From contig NZ_BJTC01000010.1 in the NCBI RefSeq assembly GCF_006829085.1, positions 1 through 64,000 on the forward strand: a stretch of 64,000 nt of DNA, written 5' to 3'. A program made the position numbers and the translations under genes. Position 1 is the stretch's first letter, and every line of letters begins with the position of its first letter. Origin of the DNA: Chryseobacterium sp. ON_d1. GTDB lineage: Bacteria > Bacteroidota > Bacteroidia > Flavobacteriales > Weeksellaceae. The notes below the pieces were generated by a model. That model worked only from the letters and a program-made list of their open reading frames with translations. It made no database searches and had not been told where the DNA came from. Shown here one piece after another: positions 33,570 through 42,783 of the stretch.

Positions 33570-36482
33570 TTAGTACCCAAAGATCTCTTCAAGAGATACT
33601 TCCTGAAATTCTCCCATTTTATTAACAGATTCCATGTTAAGGTTTTCTTTTTTACCGATAATGGCTGTATTATATTTTACAGGTTTCACTTCTGTATTGT
33701 AGAATCCTGTAAGCTGCGGTAATGACAGTCCTTGAATTTCGGCATAAATATCTTTTCTGATATCATAATCAACTCCCAGTTTTTTTAATGCCAGCTGATT
33801 GAAGAAAATATTTGTTCTGTTGATTCTGTTGGAAGCAATCTGCTTTAATGCGGAACCTTTTGCATTTTCAAACTGCGCAGGAATCTGTGGCAACGATACC
33901 ATAAGATCATTCATTGCATTTACCGCTAAAGGAAGCTTATTAGCCTGTGTTCCGATATAATTGGTTACATAATTCGCTTTACCCTTTTCCGAAGCATTGG
34001 CATAAGAAACATACGCTGTATAAGCCAATGATTTACTTTCTCTGATTTCCTGGAAAACGATTGAGGATAAACCTCTTCCAAAATATTCATTGAAAACGTT
34101 TGCTTTACCAAAGTTACCAAGGTTTACCGTATTGGCTTTCGCTACCTTGGACATTTCCATCTGTACCATATCATAATTGGTAAAATATACTTTTCCTTCG
34201 GTAGCCGGCTCTGCATATACTTTAGCCTGTGCAGGCTGAAGTGTTGTATTGGAAATAAATGGTTTCACAGCTTTCTCCAACCCTGCCTGATCCTGTCCGT
34301 AAAGCAATACCTGATAAGGATATTGGTTCAGGGTCTTCACTTTTTTCATCAGTTCTGAAGCATCAATACTCTCAAGACGCTCTTTGGAAACAATATCTGT
34401 CATTCTTGAGTTTTTACCAAATTTGGCATAATTCGAAAGCGCTGCCATAATTCTCACTTTATCTTTCTTTGCAGCAGCTCTTGATTCCAGGATGGTTTTT
34501 ACAGTCTGAGCATAGATCGCTTTATCAGCTTTTACGTTGCTCATCCAGTGGTTCATCAGCTCAACACCTTTCTTCATATTGCTTTCAAGCCCACTCAGGG
34601 TGATCACGATCTGATCATTGCCAGTTCTAAGGCTATAGCTGATTCCCAGTTTATAAAACTCTTCTTTCAACTGCTCCGGAGTATATTTATCCGTTCCCAG
34701 ATATTCAAAAAGAGTTCCTGCAACAGAAAGTTCCTTATCATGATCTGTCCCGAAAGGAAATACATAACTTACCTGAGCGATATCATTATACCTGTTCTTT
34801 ACAAAACTTACTTTTTTATCTTTGATCTGAGAAGTTTGAATAGCTGTTTTATAATCAATAAATTCTGGCTTGATCTCAGGTACTTTTGTATTCAGAATAT
34901 CCTTAAGGAAAGGAGACTGTGCCTCTCTGTTCAGTTTAATCGGTGTAATTCCCGGATTTTCTACACGGACAAGCTTATCATTCACTCCTTTTTCTTTATA
35001 AACAACCACATAGTTATCCTTAAAGAAACTGTTGGCAAATTTTATAACATCCGCCTTCGTGATCTTCTCGTACTGATTGATCTCGTCAAGCTCCTGTTCC
35101 CAGCTTCTTCCATTGATATAAGAATCATAAAGTTCTGTCGCCAGCCCATCAGCCGTTTCCCAGTCCTTCATACGCTGAACTTTTTTATCATTTACAATAG
35201 CTTTAAGCATCCAGTCCGGAAACTGTCCCTTTTTTATCAGGTCCAGCTGATCCATTAATAATTTTTTTGCTTCATCAAAGCTTTGTCCTTCCTTAGGAGT
35301 TACTACCAAAGAAAATGAACCGTACATTTTGAATGGTGACTCATAAGCACCTGCTCCAAGCGTTTTCTGTTTCTGATTAATATTAAGGTCAATTAACCCT
35401 GCATCTCCCCTATTGCTCAAAATTCCAGCAACAACATCTGCTAATCTGGCCTCCTGCGTTCCATAAGAATCTGTTCTCCAGGCAATGGTCATTCTCGGAG
35501 TAGATGGGCTTTTTACTGTTCTCGAAACAATCTGGGTCATCGGTTCTTCGGTAACCATTTTTTTCATTGGAAGCTCTTTGTACTTGAATCCTCCAAAATA
35601 CTGATCAACTAATTTTATAGTTTTATCATAATCAAGATCCCCAACCAATACCACAGCCATATTATTTGGCACATAATACGTGTCAAAGTATTTATGGATG
35701 GCTACCATCGAAGGACTTTTTAAGTGCTCAGAAGTTCCTATTGTTGTCTGCTGGCCATTCGGATGTTTCGGGAAAAGAGCTTCCATCAAAGCATAGTTTA
35801 CAAGACGTCCGTCATTATCCTGAGCTCTGTTGTATTCTTCGTATACGGCTTCAAGCTCTGTATGGAAGAGACGCAGCACCAATTCTGAAAAACGCTCCTT
35901 TTCCACTCTCAGCCATTTCTCCAGTTCATTAGAAGGAATATTGTTTTTGTAAACCGTTTCATCCAGCCATGTATGTGCGTTTGTTCCTGTAGCGCCCAGC
36001 GAAGAAATTGCTTTGTCATATTCATTCGCAATCGCATATTTAGAAGCTTCCTGAGAAACTTCATCAATTCTTTTGTAAAGCTCTTTCTTTTTTACAGGAT
36101 CTTTCTCCGCTTTATGCTGTTCATAAAGATCAGAGATCTGCTGTAATAAAACTTTTTCCTTTGCCCAGTCCTGGGTTCCCAGATGTGAAGTTCCCTTGAA
36201 AACCATATGCTCAAGATAGTGAGCCAATCCGGTATTATCACTTGGATCATTATTAGATCCTGTTCTTACCGGAATATATGTTTGAATTCTCGGTGCATCT
36301 TCATTTTTTGCAAGATAAACCTTAAGCCCGTTTTTCAAAGTGTAAACGCGTACACCGGCTTGATCATTCTTTACAGTTTCATAAGTATACCCTTGGGCAT
36401 CAGTTTGCTTCTGGGTTTCAAATTTCTGTGCCATTGCGCTGATCATGCAGAAAAGCGAAACAGAAATAAAAAACTTTTTCAT
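33570..36482 (-). CDS. M16 family zinc metallopeptidase (pitrilysin type)
   Basis: This 970-residue exported peptidase (signal peptide ending ISAMAQ) has the inverse zinc motif HYLEH at residues 88-92 and the downstream Glu in ELEAVYEEYNRAQDN. It is a double-unit M16 protein: an active N-terminal half and an inactive C-terminal half (from ~540). It probably degrades peptides in the periplasm or is lipid-anchored by other means. It has its own terminator and is convergent with the darAB run. It interrupts the pigment locus, and nothing in the sequence links it to pigment synthesis. Confidence 0.93.
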   Translation of the reverse strand: MKKFFISVSLFCMISAMAQKFETQKQTDAQGYTYETVKNDQAGVRVYTLKNGLKVYLAKNEDAPRIQTYIPVRTGSNNDPSDNTGLAHYLEHMVFKGTSHLGTQDWAKEKVLLQQISDLYEQHKAEKDPVKKKELYKRIDEVSQEASKYAIANEYDKAISSLGATGTNAHTWLDETVYKNNIPSNELEKWLRVEKERFSELVLRLFHTELEAVYEEYNRAQDNDGRLVNYALMEALFPKHPNGQQTTIGTSEHLKSPSMVAIHKYFDTYYVPNNMAVVLVGDLDYDKTIKLVDQYFGGFKYKELPMKKMVTEEPMTQIVSRTVKSPSTPRMTIAWRTDSYGTQEARLADVVAGILSNRGDAGLIDLNINQKQKTLGAGAYESPFKMYGSFSLVVTPKEGQSFDEAKKLLMDQLDLIKKGQFPDWMLKAIVNDKKVQRMKDWETADGLATELYDSYINGRSWEQELDEINQYEKITKADVIKFANSFFKDNYVVVYKEKGVNDKLVRVENPGITPIKLNREAQSPFLKDILNTKVPEIKPEFIDYKTAIQTSQIKDKKVSFVKNRYNDIAQVSYVFPFGTDHDKELSVAGTLFEYLGTDKYTPEQLKEEFYKLGISYSLRTGNDQIVITLSGLESNMKKGVELMNHWMSNVKADKAIYAQTVKTILESRAAAKKDKVRIMAALSNYAKFGKNSRMTDIVSKERLESIDASELMKKVKTLNQYPYQVLLYGQDQAGLEKAVKPFISNTTLQPAQAKVYAEPATEGKVYFTNYDMVQMEMSKVAKANTVNLGNFGKANVFNEYFGRGLSSIVFQEIRESKSLAYTAYVSYANASEKGKANYVTNYIGTQANKLPLAVNAMNDLMVSLPQIPAQFENAKGSALKQIASNRINRTNIFFNQLALKKLGVDYDIRKDIYAEIQGLSLPQLTGFYNTEVKPVKYNTAIIGKKENLNMESVNKMGEFQEVSLEEIFGY

Positions 36483-36838
36483 AGTTGTTATTTAATAATT
36501 ATTTTTTCTATCCAAATTTCTTAACTATTAGTCTTATTTATATAGACACTTGTTACAGGAAAACTGTTACAGGCATAAACAATCAGCCAACAGTTCATTT
36601 AAGATGCTTTATGATAGAATTAGTTAAGAAGCCATCTTTCAAAATGAGGAAAAAGAAAGACCTTTCAATCAGAAATATGTGGATTTTGTCGGTAAAGCCT
36701 TTATTTCAAAGCAATAATCCACCGAGATTTAATATGATTTACATATAATGTATTTTCACTATTTTAGCCACCTGATTAAAAGAATCAAAAAACAGGTGAA
36801 CCATTTTCATCTGGAATCTAAAAAATAATATTATTTAG
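36483..36838. other. Divergent intergenic region, no gene
   Basis: This 356-base AT-rich spacer lies between two divergent starts. No TAnnTTTG element is seen on either strand. A small inverted repeat CACCTG...CAGGTG (about 36770-36798) lies ~40 bases before the XRE-like gene and could be an operator or a transcript hairpin. Confidence 0.5.
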
Positions 36839-37243
36839 ATGAAAAAACAAGACCTACCTCAAGATGAAAGTAACCTGAAATCCGCTAACATGACAGAAGT
36901 TCTGTACGTAACGGATGAGAACGACAACTACACGACAGCAAACAGTACAGGCTGGGATGCCAAGAAAGCTGCTCTGGATGAATCGATGGAACTTATTTAT
37001 GAAAGAATTGAGGAAGCAAAGCAAAATGTCGCCAATAATACAGTAAGCCCCATCGTTTATTTCATGGAACTGAATAAAATGGACATTGGCGTTCTTGCTT
37101 CTTATGTAGGAATGTGGCAATGGAGGGTAAAAAGACATTTTAAACCCAAAATATTTAACACACTAAGCGAAACTACACTGAAAAAATATGCTGATGCATT
37201 CGGAATTTCAGTGGATGAATTAAAAAACTTCGACGGGAAATAA
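36839..37243 (+). CDS. Small XRE-like helix-turn-helix protein
   Basis: This 134-residue protein has a C-terminal ~55 residues with the spacing of an XRE/Cro HTH domain: MDIGVLASYVGMWQWRVKRH, then LKKYADAFGISVDELKNF, the latter a typical final helix. The N-terminal half is acidic with a helix (LDESMELIYERIEEAKQNVA) and may mediate dimerisation. It is the first gene of the second plus-strand run, 62 bases before the BtrH-like gene, so it is a candidate local regulator of the pigment genes. The recognition helix is not canonical, so this is an inference. Confidence 0.6.
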   Translation: MKKQDLPQDESNLKSANMTEVLYVTDENDNYTTANSTGWDAKKAALDESMELIYERIEEAKQNVANNTVSPIVYFMELNKMDIGVLASYVGMWQWRVKRHFKPKIFNTLSETTLKKYADAFGISVDELKNFDGK

Positions 37244-37305
37244 ATGAACAAGGCTAAAATGCAATGCCTGTTTCATTTAACCAATGAAAAAGATAAAAGC
37301 TGCAA

Positions 37306-38301
37306 ATGAAATTAAACTTTGAACACCATCAGACTGCGCATTGCGAAAACGGTGTTGCTTCTAATCTACTGCTTAATAAAGGACTGAAACTAAGTGAGCC
37401 CATGATCTTCGGAATCGGTTCCGGGCTTTTTTTTGTCTACCTTCCTTTTTTAAAGGTGAATTTTGCTCCTGGCTTCAGCTATCGCCCGATGCCGGGTGCT
37501 ATTTTCAGTAAAGCTGCCAAAAGATTAGGAATTAAAATCAAAAGAGAAAAGTTCTCAAATCCTAAAGATGCCCAGAAAGCGCTGGAAAGAAATCTGGAAC
37601 AAAATATACCTACGGGACTTCAGGTGGGTGTTTTCAATCTTACTTACTTCCCGGAAGAATACAAATTCCATTTCAATGCCCACAACCTGGTGGTCTACGG
37701 AAAAGAAAACGGAAAATTTCTTATCAGCGATCCGGTAATGGATTATGTGACCAGTCTTTCAGAAGCAGAGCTTGAAAAAGTAAGATATGCAAAAGGTGCG
37801 TTGCCTCCCAAAGGACATATGTACTATCCTATCTATGTTCCGGAAAACATCAATCTTGAAGAAGCCATTAAAAAGGGAATAAAAGATACCTGCAAAAATA
37901 TGCTCGCTCCGGTACCGCTTATTGGCGTAAAAGCCATGAGATGGGTAGCGAAAAGTATCCCTAAATGGGCAGAGAAAAAAGGCACAAAAGTAACCAATCA
38001 TTATTTGGGACAGCTGATCAGAATGCAGGAGGAGATCGGAACCGGAGGTGGTGGATTCAGATTTATCTACGGAGCATTTCTTCAGGAAGCGGCTGTTATT
38101 CTTAAAAATGATGAGCTTAAGGAATTGTCCAAAGAAATTACCTCTATTGGTGACCTTTGGAGAGATTTTGCCGTGGATATTGCCAGAGTTTATAAAAACC
38201 GAAACTCGAAAAGTAATATCTACAATGAACTTTCAAAAACAATGCTGCACATTGCAGATCTGGAAGAAGCTTTCTATAAAAAACTGAGAAAAGCGATCTG
38301 A
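37306..38301 (+). CDS. BtrH N-terminal domain-containing acyltransferase
   Basis: This 331-residue protein has a papain-like N-terminal domain with a complete candidate triad: Cys13 in TAHCENGVASNLL, His126 in FHFNAHNLVVYG, Asp142 in ISDPVMD. In butirosin biosynthesis BtrH moves an acyl group from an acyl carrier protein to an acceptor. By analogy this enzyme could transfer the ACP-bound aryl-polyene acid to a resorcinol hydroxyl and so make the flexirubin ester. The C-terminal ~150 residues are helical. It abuts the ABC exporter genes (1-base gap). Confidence 0.8.
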   Translation: MKLNFEHHQTAHCENGVASNLLLNKGLKLSEPMIFGIGSGLFFVYLPFLKVNFAPGFSYRPMPGAIFSKAAKRLGIKIKREKFSNPKDAQKALERNLEQNIPTGLQVGVFNLTYFPEEYKFHFNAHNLVVYGKENGKFLISDPVMDYVTSLSEAELEKVRYAKGALPPKGHMYYPIYVPENINLEEAIKKGIKDTCKNMLAPVPLIGVKAMRWVAKSIPKWAEKKGTKVTNHYLGQLIRMQEEIGTGGGGFRFIYGAFLQEAAVILKNDELKELSKEITSIGDLWRDFAVDIARVYKNRNSKSNIYNELSKTMLHIADLEEAFYKKLRKAI

Positions 38302-38302
38302 T

Positions 38303-39061
38303 ATGGCGGAAAATATGATTGAGATCAGGAACTTATATAAGAAATACAAAAATTCTGAAGATTTTTCGGTAAATGATATCTCATTAACGATCACCAAAAA
38401 TGAAATCTACGGAATTCTGGGACCTAACGGCGCTGGAAAAACGACTTTAATTTCCATGCTTTCCGGTCTGATAAAGCCTACTTCAGGTCAGTTTACCATC
38501 AATGGTTTATCTCCGCAGAAAGATGGCTTTAAAATCAGGCAGATCATCGGAATTGTTCCTCAGGAATATGCTTTATATCCTACCCTTACCGCTAAAGAAA
38601 ATCTTATGTTTTTTGGAAGTTTGTATGGATTAAAGCACAACCAGCTAAAAAAGGCGATTGATGAATCCCTGGAAATCATGGGACTTTCGAAATTTGCCAA
38701 TAAGCAGGTAGGACAGTTTTCAGGAGGGATGAAACGCCGCTGCAACCTCATCGCCGGAACGCTTCACAATCCTAGAGTTCTGTTTCTCGATGAACCTACT
38801 GTTGGGGTAGATGTTCAATCTAAAAAAGCGATTATTGACTATCTTTTGGATTTAAATAAACAGGGAACCTGTATTATTTACACGTCACACCATCTTTCAG
38901 AAGCAGAGGAATTCTGTACTAAAATTGCCATTATTGACCATGGAAAAATCCATGCGGTAGGGACCCCTGAAGAACTGGTGAACAGAGTAGCAAGCGCAGA
39001 AAACCTTGAAGATGTTTTCATTTCATTAACCGGAAAAGAACTAAGAGATGTTGTTGTATAA
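38303..39061 (+). CDS. ABC transporter ATP-binding protein
   Basis: This 252-residue ABC ATPase has Walker A GPNGAGKTT, Q-loop IVPQEYALYP, signature QFSGGMKRR, Walker B VLFLDEPTVGVD and the H-loop His in YTSHHLSEAE. The CcmA/NodI-like type pairs with ABC-2 permeases. It overlaps the permease gene by 14 bases, so the two are coupled and form the exporter. The likely cargo is the pigment or a lipid precursor, judged by position only. Confidence 0.95.
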   Translation: MAENMIEIRNLYKKYKNSEDFSVNDISLTITKNEIYGILGPNGAGKTTLISMLSGLIKPTSGQFTINGLSPQKDGFKIRQIIGIVPQEYALYPTLTAKENLMFFGSLYGLKHNQLKKAIDESLEIMGLSKFANKQVGQFSGGMKRRCNLIAGTLHNPRVLFLDEPTVGVDVQSKKAIIDYLLDLNKQGTCIIYTSHHLSEAEEFCTKIAIIDHGKIHAVGTPEELVNRVASAENLEDVFISLTGKELRDVVV

Positions 39062-40316
39062 ACTGTGGAGAAGCTTTATTAAAGAAATTCTTCTGCTGAA
39101 AAGAGATATCGGCGGGATTGTCATCATCTTTGTGATGCCGCTACTTCTGATTGTCACCATTACCCTTATTCAGGATTCTACCTTTAAAAACCTTGAAGGT
39201 TCAAAGATTCCGATTATTTTTATTGATAATGACAAATCTGATGTTTCCAAAAATATAAAAGCAGAACTGGAAAACAGTAAAACATTCCAGCTGCTGACCA
39301 ACTTCAATGAGAAATCTGCTCAGGATGCTGTTTTCTCCGGAGATTATCAGATGGCTATTGTCATCCCCGAAAACTTAACGAAAGATTTAAACTCCAATAT
39401 TGATTCTAAAGTTCAGACTATTGTAAGTTCATTCGGGCTGGAAGGAGATTCCGCAAAGGTGCATAAAATAGCACCGAAAGCGAAAGAAATTCATTTATAC
39501 TTTGATCCTGCAACCAATATAGGATTCAAAAATTCTGTCATGAATTCCGTCAATAAAATGGTTTTCGAGATTGAAAACAAAAAGATCTACAAAGCATTCC
39601 AGGATCAGCTGGGTACCACAGAAAATCTTGACGAGAATAAAAACCTGATCAGTTTTAAAGAAATCACCCCAAAGAAAGGAGAAATGGATGTTATGCCGAA
39701 TTCTGTTCAGCACAACGTTCCCGCGTGGACTCTTTTTGCAATTTTCTTCATTGTGGTTCCCTTATCCATCAATCTGGTTAAAGAAAAGAGCCAGGGAACA
39801 AGCGTAAGGGCAAGAATAAGCCCTACTCCCTACTTTGTACATATTTTAGGAAAAACATTTACCTACCTGATCATCTGTATCATTCAGTTTTTACTGATGG
39901 TTGCCGTAGGAATCTATCTTTTCCCTTACATGGATCTTCCGGCCTTTGATGTATCCGGAAAGATGTTCCCGCTTGTGATTGTAACCCTCTTTGCCGGGTT
40001 GGCAGCCATCGGATTTGGTGTCCTATTGGGAACTGTTGCTGATACTCAGGAACAGTCTGCCCCTTTCGGAGCAACTTCTGTAGTGGTTCTGGCTGCTGTG
40101 GGAGGAATTTGGGTTCCTGTATTTTTAATGCCGGAATTCATGCAGACTGTAGCCAAATTCTCTCCAATGAACTGGGGACTGAATGCTTACTATGATATTA
40201 TTTTAAGAAACAGCGGCATTGGTGGAATTGCCAAAGAACTGGTTTTACTGTTCTTATTTTACCTTGCCACAGTGGCTGTTTCCTTATTTTACGAAAAGAA
40301 ACAAAATGCAGTCTAA
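39048..40316 (+). CDS. ABC-2 type transporter permease
   Basis: This 422-residue permease has one N-terminal membrane helix (IVIIFVMPLLLIVTITLI), a large extracytoplasmic domain at about residues 40-220, and five or six C-terminal helices with the ABC-2 block NWGLNAYYDIILR. It partners the ATPase encoded just upstream. It overlaps the thioesterase start by 11 bases, so the operon is tightly packed. Confidence 0.93.
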   Translation: MLLYKLWRSFIKEILLLKRDIGGIVIIFVMPLLLIVTITLIQDSTFKNLEGSKIPIIFIDNDKSDVSKNIKAELENSKTFQLLTNFNEKSAQDAVFSGDYQMAIVIPENLTKDLNSNIDSKVQTIVSSFGLEGDSAKVHKIAPKAKEIHLYFDPATNIGFKNSVMNSVNKMVFEIENKKIYKAFQDQLGTTENLDENKNLISFKEITPKKGEMDVMPNSVQHNVPAWTLFAIFFIVVPLSINLVKEKSQGTSVRARISPTPYFVHILGKTFTYLIICIIQFLLMVAVGIYLFPYMDLPAFDVSGKMFPLVIVTLFAGLAAIGFGVLLGTVADTQEQSAPFGATSVVVLAAVGGIWVPVFLMPEFMQTVAKFSPMNWGLNAYYDIILRNSGIGGIAKELVLLFLFYLATVAVSLFYEKKQNAV

Positions 40317-40734
40317 AGAAAATATATTAACCTGTACTGAGGAAGTCAGAGTTCGGTTCAATGAAACGGATCCGCTGGGAATTGTCTGGCATGGACATTA
40401 TATCGTGTATTTTGAAGATGGACGAGAAGCTTTCGGGCGCCAGCATGGTCTTACTTATCTTGACATTCAGAACGCGGGATATGTAACCCCCATAGTAAAA
40501 AGTACCTGTGAACATTTTCTTCCTTTAAAATATGGAGAAACCTTCAGAATTGTAACAACGTTCATTAATTCTGTTTCCGCCAAGCTGATCTACCGATATG
40601 AACTTTTCAATCAGGAAAACCAATTGGTATGCAGTGGTGAAACCATTCAGGTATTTCTGGACAGTAATGGAAGTTTATGCCTGTACAATCCGGAATTTTT
40701 TCAGAACTGGAAAGATAAAATGGGGTTATCATGA
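40306..40734 (+). CDS. Acyl thioesterase, YbgC/4HBT hot-dog
   Basis: This 142-residue hot-dog thioesterase has the signature VRFNETDPLGIVWHGHYIVY with the catalytic Asp in TDPLG and the following His-Gly-His-Tyr. It probably releases or edits acyl groups on the pathway carrier protein. The ATG at 40306 gives the family's normal length; an upstream start at 40219 would lie inside the permease gene. The last four bases overlap the next start (ATGA). Confidence 0.88.
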   Translation: MQSKENILTCTEEVRVRFNETDPLGIVWHGHYIVYFEDGREAFGRQHGLTYLDIQNAGYVTPIVKSTCEHFLPLKYGETFRIVTTFINSVSAKLIYRYELFNQENQLVCSGETIQVFLDSNGSLCLYNPEFFQNWKDKMGLS

Positions 40735-41873
40735 AGAAAGAAATTTACATCACAGATTACAATTGTGTAACTCCGTTGGGCTACAATGTAGATTCCAACT
40801 GGAATGCCCTTCTGGAAGGAAAATCAGGGGTTGCTTTACATAGCATCATAGATAATCAGGAGGCTTTTTATGCTTCCATGATTGATTCTGATCAGCTTAA
40901 TGAAACATTTAACAGATATTACGATCAGAATGAAAACTATACCTTTACAAGACTGGAGAAAATGCTTCTTTTAAGCTTACAGCCTCTTGTAGAAAGACAC
41001 ACCCTATCAGAAGATACTGCTTTTATTCTTTCAACAACAAAAGGAAATATAAGCCTGTTAAAAAACCAGCCTGAACTGCCGGAAGGCGTTTACTTATCAA
41101 GACTGGCACAGAAAATAGCAGACTTCTTTGGATTTAAAACAAAGCCAATCGTGGTTTCCAATGCCTGTGTTTCAGGAGTAATGGTAATTGCTGTTGCCAA
41201 AAACATGATTCAGGCAGGAAAATATAAAGATGCTTTCATTATAGCCGGAGATGAGCTATCTGAATTTGTTATTTCAGGATTCAATTCATTTCAGGCAATA
41301 GGATCAGGACCATGCAAACCCTATGATAAAGACAGAGACGGAATCAATATTGGCGAGGCTGCTGCTTCTGCTTATATCACTTCAGAACCCTCCGAAAACG
41401 AAAAATTTAGATTTAAAGTTCTCGGAGATTCCGCTGTTAACGACGCCAACCACATTTCCGGACCTTCAAGAACAGGTGACGGTTTATACGCCAGTATCAG
41501 AAATGCCATGGCTGAAGCAAATATTTCTTCTGAACAGATTGATTTTATTTCTGCTCACGGAACGGCCACTTTATATAATGATGAAATGGAAGCAATTGCC
41601 TTCAACAGAATGGAACTTCAGAATATTCCCCTCAACAGTATGAAAGGCTATTACGGACATTGTCTGGGTGCATCCGGACTTTTGGAAAGTATTATTTCTA
41701 TGGAAAGCTCTCTTCACAGTACTTTGCTTCCCTCAAAGAATTTTGGAGAAATGGGAGTAACCCAGCCATTGAATATCATCAGAGAAAATCAAATGGCAGA
41801 AATTAAATATATTCTAAAGACTGCTTCCGGTTTTGGAGGCTGTAATGCGGCAGTTGTGCTGGAAAAATGTTAA
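40731..41873 (+). CDS. Beta-ketoacyl-ACP synthase (FabF-like), polyene type
   Basis: This 380-residue KAS I/II-type ketosynthase has the full Cys-His-His set: Cys146 in VVSNACVSGV, His in SAHGTATLYND, and His in YGHCLGASGLLES, plus the terminal GFGGCNAAVV loop. It catalyses decarboxylative condensation in chain elongation. It is at the shorter end of the family length. It overlaps the thioesterase by ATGA and is followed by a ketosynthase-like fragment that may be its partner. Confidence 0.9.
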   Translation: MKKEIYITDYNCVTPLGYNVDSNWNALLEGKSGVALHSIIDNQEAFYASMIDSDQLNETFNRYYDQNENYTFTRLEKMLLLSLQPLVERHTLSEDTAFILSTTKGNISLLKNQPELPEGVYLSRLAQKIADFFGFKTKPIVVSNACVSGVMVIAVAKNMIQAGKYKDAFIIAGDELSEFVISGFNSFQAIGSGPCKPYDKDRDGINIGEAAASAYITSEPSENEKFRFKVLGDSAVNDANHISGPSRTGDGLYASIRNAMAEANISSEQIDFISAHGTATLYNDEMEAIAFNRMELQNIPLNSMKGYYGHCLGASGLLESIISMESSLHSTLLPSKNFGEMGVTQPLNIIRENQMAEIKYILKTASGFGGCNAAVVLEKC

Positions 41874-41874
41874 A

Positions 41875-42423
41875 ATGAATGTCATGAAGAAAACAAACAG
41901 CTGTACTATAGAACATTCAAAAATAACCGTTGACGGAAATCTTATTTTTGAAAGCCAAAGCGAAACCTTCCAGGAGTTTGCCAAGGAAGCCTATAAGAGT
42001 TTAGATCTTAGCTATCCTAAATTTCATAAAATGGATCATCTGAGTAAACTGGCGTTTCTTTCTGCCGAGCCCATCTTGAAAGATGAAGATCACAGCAGAA
42101 CGGCTATTGTTTTTGCCAATAGATCATCCAGCCTGGATACAGATTTTAAATATCAGGAAAGCATCAATGATCCTGATAACTTCTATCCGAGTCCCGCAGT
42201 TTTTGTTTATACTTTACCCAACATCTGTGTCGGGGAAATCAGCATCAAGCATAAGATGCAGACAGAAAATGCCTTTTTTATTTTGGATGAACCTGACGAG
42301 AGTTTTTTAAACGACTATTCTGAACAGATTCTGCGATCCGGAAAGGCAGACAAAGTATTATGCGGCTGGATGGAATTGTATCAGGAAAATTATAAAGCTT
42401 TTGTATATTTGCTCACATTATAA
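41875..42423 (+). CDS. Ketosynthase-like N-terminal domain protein, non-catalytic
   Basis: This 182-residue protein corresponds to the stand-alone beta-ketoacyl-synthase-like N-terminal domain (PF13723 type). The block SPAVFVYTLPNICVGEISI is in the position of the usual PTLFxxSVHNAxAG segment. No KS active-site Cys motif or catalytic His blocks are present, so it cannot be a full ketosynthase. It may stabilise or gate the ketosynthase encoded just upstream. Its start could also be the ATG at 41884; both follow the upstream stop by less than 12 bases. Confidence 0.75.
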   Translation: MNVMKKTNSCTIEHSKITVDGNLIFESQSETFQEFAKEAYKSLDLSYPKFHKMDHLSKLAFLSAEPILKDEDHSRTAIVFANRSSSLDTDFKYQESINDPDNFYPSPAVFVYTLPNICVGEISIKHKMQTENAFFILDEPDESFLNDYSEQILRSGKADKVLCGWMELYQENYKAFVYLLTL

Positions 42424-42426
42424 TTC

Positions 42427-42510
42427 AACAATGTACCAATCTGATCATGTACCAATGCTAAAGGCAATAACAACTATTGGTCAACTGGTACATTGATATA
42501 TTGTTACATT
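42427..42510. repeat. Octamer-repeat palindrome, copy 1 (upstream of first ACP)
   Basis: An imperfect inverted repeat made of degenerate 8-base units near AATGTACC (AATGTACC, AATCTGATC, ATGTACC on the left arm; AATGTAAC, AATATATC, AATGTACC on the complement of the right arm). It fills the gap between the KS-like gene and the ACP gene. Confidence 0.75.
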
Positions 42511-42522
42511 AAAATAATATTT

Positions 42523-42780
42523 ATGGAAAATTTAAAAACAGAATTGAAGCACAAAATTATTGAAGTCCTTAACCTTGAAGACGTATCTGTGGAGGAAATA
42601 AAAGATGCTGATCCGTTATTCGGAGGAGGACTAGGACTGGATTCAATCGATGCTTTGGAATTAATCGTTCTTCTTGATAAAGACTATGGAATAAAACTAG
42701 CTGATCCTAAAAAAGGAAAGGAAATTTTCCAATCTATCGATACGATGGCTGCCTTCATCGAGAACAACAGAACAAAATAA
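42523..42780 (+). CDS. Acyl carrier protein (flexirubin ACP 1)
   Basis: This 85-residue ACP is acidic, with the phosphopantetheine attachment serine Ser41 in GGGLGLDSIDALEL and the helix-III region typical of type II carriers. It carries the growing aryl-polyene chain. I chose the ATG at 42523; one at 42493 would start inside the upstream repeat. It is flanked on both sides by palindromic octamer repeats. Confidence 0.95.
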   Translation: MENLKTELKHKIIEVLNLEDVSVEEIKDADPLFGGGLGLDSIDALELIVLLDKDYGIKLADPKKGKEIFQSIDTMAAFIENNRTK

Positions 42781-42783
42781 ATG

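Noticed and set aside
34548..35258. A 236-codon plus-strand reading frame inside the M16 peptidase gene
   Set aside because: Long for a shadow, but its translation is a Phe/Ile/Cys-rich string with no motif, and the opposite strand has clear M16 sequence throughout.
36485..36748. Possible small gene in the divergent spacer
   Set aside because: The translation shows no recognisable fold, the start has no supporting signal, and it overlaps the upstream region of the M16 gene; better left as spacer.
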